DNA of 5,946 nucleotides from Chloroflexota bacterium (GTDB lineage Bacteria > Chloroflexota > Anaerolineae > Anaerolineales > UBA11579): assembly GCA_003486225.1 (NCBI GenBank), contig DNGN01000220.1, positions 1-5,946 of the forward strand, given 5' to 3'. A program made the translations under genes and the position numbers. Of this stretch, positions 1-5,305 are shown one piece after another (the first letter of the stretch is position 1; every line of letters begins with the position of its first letter). The notes beneath the pieces were generated by a model that saw only the letters and a list, made by a program, of their open reading frames with translations, searched no databases and had not been told where the DNA came from.

Positions 1-15
1 CTGGGGAAGGGGAAG

Positions 16-32
16 GCGAACCGGAGGTTCGC
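16..32. repeat. Short perfect inverted repeat (7-bp arms) near the left edge
   Basis: GCGAACC at 16-22 and GGTTCGC at 26-32 are exact reverse complements separated by GGA. The sequence around them is a purine-rich GGGGAAGG-type stretch. No T-run follows, so this is not a classical intrinsic terminator. Forward reading frames through this stretch close at 63-65 and at 100-102, so it could be the tail of a gene that lies outside the window, but the composition is too simple to assign one. Confidence 0.35.
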
Positions 33-116
33 AGGGGATGGGGTGAAGTGCAAGTTGGGAGATAGGCTTGTGCAGAAGCTTGAGGTGCCGCAGGTACCAT
101 AACCTTATTGCCGCAG

Positions 117-151
117 GTCAAGCTACCGGCTATGCCGGTGGTCTTGACTTT
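117..151 (+). terminator. Possible terminator-like hairpin upstream of the peptidase gene
   Basis: GTCAAG (117-122) pairs with CTTGAC (143-148), and ACCGGC (125-130) pairs with GCCGGT (134-139) around a TAT loop. A small asymmetric internal loop (CT against GGT) separates the two stems. The hairpin is followed by only a short TTT run, so termination would be weak. Its position after the last forward stop codons (63-65 and 100-102) and before the promoter at 176 suits a boundary between an upstream transcription unit and the peptidase gene. It could also be a protein-binding or RNA structural element. Confidence 0.4.
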
Positions 152-175
152 CAAAAATCCCCTGGGCTGCGGAAG

Positions 176-204
176 TTGACAAGGAAAACACTTGCATCTA
201 TAGT
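176..204 (+). promoter_or_regulatory. Near-consensus sigma70-type promoter for the C39-like peptidase
   Basis: A perfect -35 box TTGACA (176-181) is separated by exactly 17 bp from a -10 box TATAGT (199-204), which is 5/6 to TATAAT. Transcription would begin near 211, giving a very short leader that contains little more than the GGAGG ribosome binding site at 219-223. A promoter this close to consensus suggests high basal transcription. No operator-like repeat overlaps it. Confidence 0.75.
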
Positions 205-227
205 AGCAGTACACTGTTGGAGGTGTG

Positions 228-1289
228 ATGGGCAAGATCATCCGCAGGATTCCGTACAAATCTCAATACGACGACGATGCCAGTGATTTCCGCAATGACT
301 GCGGACCGGCTTGTGTGGCGATGATCCTGAATGGACACGGGGTCAATGTCAGTACGAATGCCGTCTTCCGGCGGACAGGCGCGCCAGCCTCGGCGTACGT
401 CAGTGTCAGCCAGATGATGCGGGCAGCCTATACATACGGGGTGAATTTCGATTATTTTTACCCCTGGGATCTTGAGCAGCTCAAATCAGCAGTAAAGGCT
501 GGTACTGCCCCGATAGTCCTGGTGCATTATGGCACCTGGGTGAAAACCGGTAAGACGCAGAGCAAGTTCACCGGCCCGCATTTTGTGGTGGTGGTGGCCT
601 ACGATGACGAACATATCTATGTCCATGACCCACTGTGGTGGGGCACCCGACGCGAAGAAGGTGCGCGCAAGCAATGGACGAACGAAGAGTTCGTTGCGGC
701 CTGGAGCACAGCCAGCAAGGATGGGAACCGGAATTACTCCGGTATATACTGCACCCACCCGCTTCCCGTAAAGCAGTTCGGCCCCGAAGACGCGCCTGTG
801 GAGCCCCTGCCTCCGCCACCCGAAGAGCCCACCCCAACCCAACCTGAGCCGACGCCACCTCCACCCGAGCCAGTTCCGCCTGCCCCACCGCCGTACCAGG
901 TTGATCCGACCCTGAAACGCCGCATCCTTGCCTGGGCAGCTTACTACGATGTGCCGCTGAACGACCTGGAAAGCCAGGCGGTGGTGACCGCCTATACAGA
1001 CGCCATGGGAGATTGGGGGCTGCGAGTAATCGTGCATGAGATAGAGACCAATGATACCCTGCCGCTGCTGGCGTTGAAATATTACGATGATCCCATGCAG
1101 TGGGATGTCCTGGTTCGATTTAATGGCCTGACGTTTAACGATACGATCCATGATACGGATATGCTGCTGGTCCCCGAACCACTGGAACGCCCGGTGATCA
1201 TCCCACCCGAAGAGATCCCGGCTGGCGGGACAACCACTTATGACAAATCGATGGCAGAAACCAGTACGAAACCCACCCGCTCGGGCTGA
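228..1289 (+). CDS. C39-like cysteine peptidase with proline-rich spacer and LysM-like C-terminal region
   Basis: The 353-residue product begins with a papain-fold C39-like (Peptidase_C39_2 type) domain at about residues 6-175. Visible candidate catalytic elements are Q13 (oxyanion hole), C25 in NDCGPACVAMIL, H118 in GPHFVVVVAY and D134 in VHDP; these fit the family's Cys/His/Asp pattern. Residues about 187-224 are a Pro/Glu-rich spacer. Residues about 268-317 resemble a LysM unit (DTLPLLALKYYDD, then W292, N299 and a closing LLVPEP), suggesting peptidoglycan or glycan binding. No signal peptide or membrane segment is seen, so export, if it occurs, would be by another route. C39 peptidases include bacteriocin-leader-cleaving proteases, but the ABC exporter portion is absent, so this is a stand-alone relative of unknown substrate. 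ATG at 228 is preferred over the in-frame GTG at 225, because GGAGG (219-223) leaves only 1 nt before the GTG and 4 nt before the ATG. It has its own promoter and terminator, so it is probably monocistronic. Confidence 0.8.
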   Translation: MGKIIRRIPYKSQYDDDASDFRNDCGPACVAMILNGHGVNVSTNAVFRRTGAPASAYVSVSQMMRAAYTYGVNFDYFYPWDLEQLKSAVKAGTAPIVLVHYGTWVKTGKTQSKFTGPHFVVVVAYDDEHIYVHDPLWWGTRREEGARKQWTNEEFVAAWSTASKDGNRNYSGIYCTHPLPVKQFGPEDAPVEPLPPPPEEPTPTQPEPTPPPPEPVPPAPPPYQVDPTLKRRILAWAAYYDVPLNDLESQAVVTAYTDAMGDWGLRVIVHEIETNDTLPLLALKYYDDPMQWDVLVRFNGLTFNDTIHDTDMLLVPEPLERPVIIPPEEIPAGGTTTYDKSMAETSTKPTRSG

Positions 1290-1326
1290 GCGAAAAAGCA
1301 GAAATCTTGCCTGCCCAAACCCAATA

Positions 1327-1354
1327 AAAAATCGGGAAGTAATTCCCGATTTTT
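1327..1354. terminator. Bidirectional intrinsic terminator between convergent genes
   Basis: A perfect 12-bp stem is formed by 1327-1338 and 1343-1354 around the loop GTAA. The core is TCGGGAA/TTCCCGA, flanked by A5 on the left and T5 on the right, so each strand ends in a U-tract. It lies 37 bp after the peptidase stop and 66 bp beyond the stop of the convergent DUF389 gene, so it can end both transcripts and limit antisense read-through. Confidence 0.88.
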
Positions 1355-1420
1355 AGTTTAAACTCCTGAGAAAAGACAGGCAGCCTGTCTGCCTTAATTT
1401 CCGATCAATGCAGGAATGGC

Positions 1421-2677
1421 TTATGGCGTTGGCGTCAGGCTGGGTGCCGGCGTGTTCGAAGGTGTGGGTAAAGGCGTTTCGGAAGGGGTTGCAGTGGGGA
1501 CAGGCACAACTGGTGTGGCGGTAACCACCAATCCGGCCAGAATCCATCCCTGGATGTTGTTGTTGAGGTCCAATGCCAGCAGCCATGTTCGCCCGAAACT
1601 ATCCACCTGGCTTTCTCCCAGCAGCTGGACAATCCCACCGTTGGCCACCCGGGAGATCACCAGCGATTCAATACTCGGCTCTTCGCGGATGACGACACCT
1701 GCATTTGCATCCACGCGAGCTTCAACGGGAGTGGGGGAAGGAGTATAGGTTTGGGTCGGCGTGATGGTGTACGTGGGGGTCAGCGAAGCGGTGGCCGTAG
1801 CGGTAGGCGGAACGGGTGTGATTGATGGGGTCAGGGTGGGTGTGAGTGAAGGTGTCAGGGTGGGGGTGGCGGTGGGCAGGGCGACGTTGCCTCCAAAGAT
1901 GGCCCCAACGCCAAAGAAACCAAGCAGCAAGATAATGGCTGCCAAGGCCACGACACCGCCAATCGAATAACCGAAGAGCGTCAGCGGGCGGAAACCCATA
2001 AAGGCCAGGCTGATTGCCCCGACCAGGGCCGCCCAGGCGAGGTGGATGGTAAACAGGACCAACCCGTCGGGCCAAAGATGGGGCACGCCGCTGCCCAGGC
2101 CAAATCCGGCGGCTGTGAGCGGAACATAGAGCCCGTAGGCGATGGCCGTGCTGGGGATGCCGGGATGCTGTTTTTCCTGCACCAGGGTGATGCTGGTGGC
2201 AATGGCGCCGATGCCGATGAGCAGGAAAGGTGGCCAGGAAAGCTGGGCATGCAGGTGAATCTGGGAAAGTTCCCAGGGTGCCCAGAGGTTGGTTGCCACA
2301 CCGGCCAGGGCGCCGCCGAGCGTCACCAGGAAGCTGCCGACAAAAAAACCGCCCAGGCTGCGCCCAAAGAATTTAAATGAACCGAGAATAATGCCCAGGG
2401 AAATCCCGATCACCGGGGACATCAGCGGGGCAAGCAGGGCACCCAGCACCAGGATGGACGGGGAATCGATGATGAACCCAAGCCCGATGACCGCCCCGGC
2501 AAACAGAGAAAAGAGGAAGAAATCGAAGGAAGGGGCGGCTTTGCGCAGCACTTCCTGGATGTAATTCGTTTTCTCGTCCGGGGTCAGCGGGGCAATGATC
2601 TTTCGCCGGGCACGTCGCCGGCGGGCACGCGATAATTTTGGTTCTTCCTCGGGGGTTGTGGGTTCAGTTATGTCCAT
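1421..2677 (-). CDS. DUF389 multi-pass membrane protein with C-terminal SH3b domain between Thr-Pro-rich segments
   Basis: The 418-residue product starts with an acidic then strongly basic cytoplasmic-type N-terminus (Arg/Lys cluster at residues 17-26). About seven hydrophobic segments follow, roughly at 52-70, 74-97, 107-130, 149-165, 175-196, 205-228 and 232-263. The segment DSPSILVLGALLAPLMSPVI (71-90) is the hallmark of the DUF389 family (PF04087), whose biochemical role is not established. A Thr-Pro-rich linker (about 268-318) leads to a bacterial SH3-like (SH3b) domain at about 319-385, with VVIREEPS near its start and W379-containing GWIL near its end. A second Thr-Pro-rich tail (386-418) ends the protein. 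With a positive-inside N-terminus and seven helices, the SH3b domain would be outside, where it could bind wall or envelope glycans; this topology is inferred. ATG at 2675-2677 is supported by an AGGA box (2684-2687) 6 nt upstream. It is transcribed convergently with the peptidase gene. Confidence 0.85.
   Translation of the reverse strand: MDITEPTTPEEEPKLSRARRRRARRKIIAPLTPDEKTNYIQEVLRKAAPSFDFFLFSLFAGAVIGLGFIIDSPSILVLGALLAPLMSPVIGISLGIILGSFKFFGRSLGGFFVGSFLVTLGGALAGVATNLWAPWELSQIHLHAQLSWPPFLLIGIGAIATSITLVQEKQHPGIPSTAIAYGLYVPLTAAGFGLGSGVPHLWPDGLVLFTIHLAWAALVGAISLAFMGFRPLTLFGYSIGGVVALAAIILLLGFFGVGAIFGGNVALPTATPTLTPSLTPTLTPSITPVPPTATATASLTPTYTITPTQTYTPSPTPVEARVDANAGVVIREEPSIESLVISRVANGGIVQLLGESQVDSFGRTWLLALDLNNNIQGWILAGLVVTATPVVPVPTATPSETPLPTPSNTPAPSLTPTP
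1424..1522 (-). repeat. Thr/Pro-rich low-complexity C-terminal tail of the DUF389 protein
   Basis: This stretch encodes residues 386-418, a run of TATP, SETP, PTPS and LTPTP-type units after the SH3b domain. In DNA it appears on the plus strand as imperfect GGNGTNGG-like repeats. The function is probably that of a flexible, disordered extracytoplasmic tail. Such repeats can change length by replication slippage. Confidence 0.6.
1724..1876 (-). repeat. Thr/Pro-rich linker joining the DUF389 membrane domain to the SH3b domain
   Basis: Residues 268-318 consist mainly of TPT, LTPS, LTPT and ITPV-type units. The plus strand shows the repeated GGGTGTGAGTG / GGGGTGGCGGTG pattern at about 1835-1880. 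It is best read as a flexible spacer that holds the SH3b domain away from the membrane. The repeats are imperfect and share no fixed spacer or palindromic unit, so they are not a CRISPR array. Confidence 0.65.
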
Positions 2678-2758
2678 ACAAGTTCCTGTGCTCTATTCCC
2701 TGCATAATCTGGTAAAAACATTTCGATTCTTAACTCTGAATCATTGCGGGTCAGTTTG

Positions 2759-2787
2759 ATTATAAAATAGAAATGCTGAGATGCAAA
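2759..2787 (-). promoter_or_regulatory. Predicted promoter for the DUF389 gene
   Basis: Read on the minus strand, a perfect TATAAT -10 box lies at 2764-2759. Seventeen bp upstream is TTTGCA (2787-2782), a 4/6 match to the -35 consensus. Transcription would start near 2752 and give a leader of about 75 nt before the ATG at 2677. It lies in the AT-rich divergent region shared with the lipoprotein gene at 2887. Confidence 0.6.
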
Positions 2788-2822
2788 ATTGTGAGGAGGC
2801 TCAATCTTTAGGCTTAAAATTA

Positions 2823-2832
2823 CCGGATCCGG
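2823..2832. repeat. Perfect 10-bp palindrome in the divergent intergenic region
   Basis: CCGGATCCGG is fully self-complementary and stands out as a GC island in AT-rich sequence. It lies about 35 bp upstream of the -35 box of the minus-strand gene and just upstream of a weak plus-strand -10-like TAAAAT (2842-2847; a poor -35, TTACCG, lies at 2820-2825). An operator role is possible but rests on position alone; a 10-bp palindrome can occur by chance. Confidence 0.25.
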
Positions 2833-2886
2833 ATTCAATAGTAAAATAATGGCTGTGAAATGCTGCGATTTGGAGAATAAATAACA

Positions 2887-3894
2887 ATGAAGAATAAGAC
2901 CGGGATCCTTTGGATCTGTTTATTAATATTTATGCTGCTGGCTGGGTGTGCGCAGCAAACGGAAACGGTTCCGCCGACGAATACAGCCGCACCGTTGATC
3001 GAGACCTCAACACCCACTCAGCCGCCTACCCAGACCAGCCTGCCCCCGGTGGTCGTGCTGCTGGCACCGGCCCAGGGTTGGGGAGAAGACCATGCCGTGG
3101 TTGAGCAGGCTGCCCAAGCCCGCGGGCTGGTATTGGATGTCCGCCAGGAGATGACCGTTGAGCAGGCACCGCAAAATCTGCAGGCGGTGGTCTGCTTTGG
3201 GGAGATGCCGGGACTCAGCGAACTGATCGCCGGTTTGCCGCAGGTTCAGTTTGTGGTGCTGGGTGCGGCCAGCCTGCCAGCCAGCCCGAACCTGACCATT
3301 CTAACCAATGCTGGCTCGCTGCCCGATTTGGGTTTTATGGCTGGCTATATCGCGGCGGTGCAGGCGGAGGAATGGCGGATTGGGATCATCAGCGCAGCAG
3401 ACAGCCCTGGCCAAACCTATCGCAACGCTTTTTTGAACGGAGTGCTGTATTTCTGCGGCATCTGCAACCCGGTGTTCCCGCCATTTGAACCGTACCCGCT
3501 GTATGCCGAAGTGCCAGTTGGGGGTGGGGAGGCCGAGGCCCAGCAAGCTGCCGATACGCTGCTCTCCCGGGGGGTGGATATGGTACACGTGGCGCCTCCA
3601 CTGCAGTCTGAAGCCTTGTACCAGTACCTGCTACAACGCGGTGTGCGGATTGTGGGTACCGATGCCCCGCCAGCGGGATTGGAGACCAACTGGGTGGCTT
3701 CCGTGGTCCCCAGCCCTGCCATGGATCTGGCTGGCGTGCTGGATTCTGCCCTCAACGGGCAGGCCCTGGGCGAGGTGGGTGTGTCGCTTCAGGTCAATTA
3801 CACTGCGGTCAGCCCAGCCCGTCTGACCCACTTTGCCGAGATCATTTCAAGATTGCAGTCTGGCGAGATTGACCCGGTTGGTTTGGTGGATTGA
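2887..3894 (+). CDS. Diverged BMP/PnrA-like substrate-binding lipoprotein
   Basis: The 335-residue product has a lipoprotein signal (hydrophobic 7-18, lipobox LLAGC with lipidated C21) and a T/P/Q-rich spacer at about 24-54, so the mature protein should be tethered outside the membrane. The rest follows the two-lobed type I periplasmic-binding pattern of the BMP family: VVVLLAPAQGWGEDHA (55-70) at the first strand and ligand loop, LGFMAGYIAAV (148-158), RIGIISAADSPG (164-175), YRNAFLNGV (178-186) and VRIVGTDAPP (253-262). These align in order with the canonical BMP protein encoded next door. The family's DDKSFNQ motif is reduced to GEDHA, and the lysine of the neighbour's SSAMK motif is missing, so the ligand may differ or binding may be altered. 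A CGIC pair (C190, C193) is unusual. ATG at 2887 follows GGAG (2872-2875) by 11 nt, a rather long spacing. It may be an accessory binding or sensory partner of the downstream importer; an unrelated lipoprotein with the same fold is the alternative. Confidence 0.7.
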   Translation: MKNKTGILWICLLIFMLLAGCAQQTETVPPTNTAAPLIETSTPTQPPTQTSLPPVVVLLAPAQGWGEDHAVVEQAAQARGLVLDVRQEMTVEQAPQNLQAVVCFGEMPGLSELIAGLPQVQFVVLGAASLPASPNLTILTNAGSLPDLGFMAGYIAAVQAEEWRIGIISAADSPGQTYRNAFLNGVLYFCGICNPVFPPFEPYPLYAEVPVGGGEAEAQQAADTLLSRGVDMVHVAPPLQSEALYQYLLQRGVRIVGTDAPPAGLETNWVASVVPSPAMDLAGVLDSALNGQALGEVGVSLQVNYTAVSPARLTHFAEIISRLQSGEIDPVGLVD

Positions 3895-3933
3895 GAAAAA
3901 GCTTAAAATATTTGATATTTGTTGATTCTTATC

Positions 3934-3962
3934 TTGTCATTAATCACCCTTAATGCTACACT
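3934..3962 (+). promoter_or_regulatory. Extended -10 promoter for the BMP substrate-binding gene
   Basis: TTGTCA (3934-3939, 5/6 to the -35 consensus) is followed after 17 bp by TACACT (3957-3962), which is preceded by TGC, an extended -10 element. Transcription would start near 3969 and leave a leader of about 60 nt. This separates expression of the binding protein from that of the diverged lipoprotein upstream. No GC-rich terminator hairpin is seen between 3895 and 3933, so read-through from upstream may also contribute. Confidence 0.7.
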
Positions 3963-3972
3963 AATTTCAAAA

Positions 3973-3989
3973 TGTCGGGCAGACCGACA
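3973..3989 (+). promoter_or_regulatory. Small hairpin at the 5' end of the BMP transcript
   Basis: TGTCGG (3973-3978) and CCGACA (3984-3989) form a perfect 6-bp stem around GCAGA, starting within a few nucleotides of the predicted transcription start. A 5'-terminal hairpin of this kind can stabilise an mRNA, which suits an abundant binding protein. As DNA it could also be an operator. No riboswitch fold that I can recognise fits in the short leader. Confidence 0.4.
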
Positions 3990-4029
3990 GTTAAATTCAA
4001 GACTTTCTATCTATATGGAGGAAGAAAGA

Positions 4030-5079
4030 ATGAGCAAAAAAACTTTTGGTTTAGTGTTAGTTTTATTGTTGACAGCGTTGGTGCTTTCAGCTTGCGGTGG
4101 GGGAGCTGCATCGGATGACTGCACAAGTGAAGATGTTTTATGCATTGGCTTGGTGACTGATGTAGGTGAAGTTGATGACAAATCCTTCAACCAGTCGGCC
4201 TGGGAAGGCGCCCAAGAAGCTGCCGAGAAATACGGCGCTGCCAAGGTTGATTACATCGAGACCAAAGACGCTAAGGACTATGAAGCCAATATGCAGTTGT
4301 TCCTGGACCAGGGCTTCGATGTCATTATTACGGTAGGTTTTGCCATGGGTGAGGCTACTGGACCCACGGCTATTGCCAACCCAGATACCTTCTTCATCGG
4401 TGTAGACCAATTCCAGGTTTTCCAATTCGATGAAGATGCTTCAAATGACATCCCGAATTATGTAGGCCTGGTCTTCAATGAAGATCACTCAGGCTTCCTG
4501 GCAGGCGCTCTGGCCGCCATGCTGAATCAGACTGGCACAATTGCCGGTGTGTATGGTACGGACCTGATCCCGCCGGTTGTGGCCTTCAAAGAGGGCTACG
4601 AAGCTGGTGCAGCTTACATTAACCCCGACATCACCGTTATCTCCACCTACCATCCCGGCGGGTTGGATGTAGCCTTTACAGATCCGGAATGGGGCGCCAC
4701 AACAGCTGCTCAGGCAATTGACAATGGTGCCGATGTAGTTTTCGGCGCTGGCGGTAAGACCGGTAACGGCGCGATCATCGAAGCTGCAGGACACGATGGT
4801 GTCTTCTGCATCGGTGTGGACAGCGACCAATGGTTCACTGTTCCTGAAGCGCACCCCTGCCTGGTCTCCAGCGCAATGAAGCTGATCACCCCTGGAGTTG
4901 TTGGCCTGTTCGATCTCTATGAAGAAGGCAATACACCCCTGGGTAACTACTACGGCGGTGCCGGCTTAGCTCCTTTCCATGATTTTGATTCCCAGATTTC
5001 CCAGGAGATCAAGGACACTTTGGACACGATCGCTGCCGGACTGGCGGATGGCTCAATCACCACCGGCTACGGCCAGTAA
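4030..5079 (+). CDS. BMP family (PnrA/YufN-like) ABC transporter substrate-binding lipoprotein
   Basis: The 349-residue product captures small molecules outside the cell and passes them to an ABC importer. Studied relatives (PnrA/TmpC, YufN/NupN) bind purine or other nucleosides, so a nucleoside ligand is likely but not proven. It has a lipoprotein signal with lipobox LSAC (lipidated C22), then a Gly/Ala/Asp spacer. Family hallmarks are GEVDDKSFNQSAWEGAQEAA (46-65), DVIITVGFAMGEA (97-109), IGVDQFQ (123-129), SGFLAGALAAM (154-164), GADVVFGAGGKTGNGAI (233-249), IGVDSDQW (261-268) and SSAMK (280-284), covering both lobes and the ligand cleft. The length is normal for the family. Cys pairs C31/C38 and C260/C277 could form disulfides. 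The start at 4030 is chosen over upstream in-frame starts because GGAGGAA (4017-4023) lies just upstream and the signal peptide begins there. It has its own promoter and terminator, followed by a permease gene, as in an importer operon with excess binding protein. Confidence 0.95.
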   Translation: MSKKTFGLVLVLLLTALVLSACGGGAASDDCTSEDVLCIGLVTDVGEVDDKSFNQSAWEGAQEAAEKYGAAKVDYIETKDAKDYEANMQLFLDQGFDVIITVGFAMGEATGPTAIANPDTFFIGVDQFQVFQFDEDASNDIPNYVGLVFNEDHSGFLAGALAAMLNQTGTIAGVYGTDLIPPVVAFKEGYEAGAAYINPDITVISTYHPGGLDVAFTDPEWGATTAAQAIDNGADVVFGAGGKTGNGAIIEAAGHDGVFCIGVDSDQWFTVPEAHPCLVSSAMKLITPGVVGLFDLYEEGNTPLGNYYGGAGLAPFHDFDSQISQEIKDTLDTIAAGLADGSITTGYGQ

Positions 5080-5101
5080 ATCGTTCAGTTTTATGAAATA
5101 T

Positions 5102-5132
5102 AAAGGGACACCTGAAAGGGTGTCCCTTTTTT
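5102..5132 (+). terminator. Strong intrinsic terminator after the BMP gene
   Basis: An 11-bp perfect stem (5102-5112 with 5119-5129; core GGGACACC/GGTGTCCC) closes a 6-nt loop and runs into a six-T tract (5127-5132). It starts 22 bp after the stop codon. Its place between the binding-protein gene and the permease gene would end most transcripts here, keeping the lipoprotein in excess over the membrane components. Confidence 0.9.
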
Positions 5133-5164
5133 GTAGAAAAACCCTGCAATCTTTCCAAAATTTG

Positions 5165-5193
5165 TTTACTTCGTCTGCAAAGACTGTTAAAAT
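5165..5193 (+). promoter_or_regulatory. Predicted extended -10 promoter for the permease gene
   Basis: TTTACT (5165-5170, 4/6 to the -35 consensus) and TAAAAT (5188-5193, 5/6 to the -10) are spaced 17 bp apart, and TGT precedes the -10 box as an extended element. Transcription would start near 5200, leaving a leader of about 105 nt before the ATG. Independent initiation here makes sense after the strong terminator at 5102-5132. Confidence 0.55.
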
Positions 5194-5230
5194 GATATAA
5201 CTGTGTGATAAGAAAGACAATCATTTTGGT

Positions 5231-5242
5231 TCATACGTATGA
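5231..5242. repeat. Perfect 12-bp palindrome in the permease leader
   Basis: TCATACGTATGA is fully self-complementary. It lies about 30 bp downstream of the predicted permease transcription start, a position where a bound dimeric repressor could block transcription. AATCATT occurs just upstream at 5219-5225. No second copy of the palindrome was seen near the other promoters of the window. Confidence 0.4.
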
Positions 5243-5280
5243 TTCAGCTGGATGAGCATTTGCTTTGGATGCTTGCTGAA
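5243..5280 (+). promoter_or_regulatory. Two-tier stem-loop in the permease 5' leader
   Basis: TTCAGC (5243-5248) pairs with GCTGAA (5275-5280). Inside it, AGCAT (5255-5259) pairs with ATGCT (5269-5273) around a loop of about nine bases. The structure begins directly after the TCATACGTATGA palindrome and ends 11 nt before the GAGGTGA ribosome binding site (5292-5298). It could modulate translation or mRNA stability. It lacks a U-tract, so it is not a terminator. Confidence 0.35.
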
Positions 5281-5305
5281 TATTTCCTGGTGAGGTGAAA
5301 AACTT

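Noticed and set aside
68..286. Short plus-strand open frame overlapping the start of the peptidase gene
   Set aside because: It has no ribosome binding site or recognisable domain, spans the promoter and the hairpin, and runs into the peptidase gene in another frame.
486..1151. Long minus-strand open frame (221 codons) opposite the C39-like peptidase gene
   Set aside because: Its product is Arg/Gly/Trp-rich where it mirrors the Pro/Glu spacer and shows no domain; the plus-strand frame has a promoter, ribosome binding site and catalytic motifs.
1416..1970. Plus-strand Gly/Val-rich open frames and GGTGTGGG-like repeats, possible CRISPR or tandem-repeat array
   Set aside because: They are the reverse complement of the Thr-Pro-rich linker and tail of the DUF389 gene; the repeat units are imperfect, lack spacers and keep the codon period of the minus-strand gene.
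3919..4029. Upstream extension of the BMP gene in the same frame
   Set aside because: It would place 37 extra residues before a complete lipoprotein signal peptide and would cover the promoter; the GGAGGAA site at 4017-4023 fixes the start at 4030.
3963..4029. Purine riboswitch upstream of the BMP gene
   Set aside because: The leader is only about 60 nt and holds a single 6-bp hairpin; no three-way junction or conserved purine-aptamer core is visible.
5243..5280. Intrinsic terminator in the permease leader
   Set aside because: The stem is AT-balanced with a large internal loop and is followed by mixed sequence and a ribosome binding site, not a T-tract.
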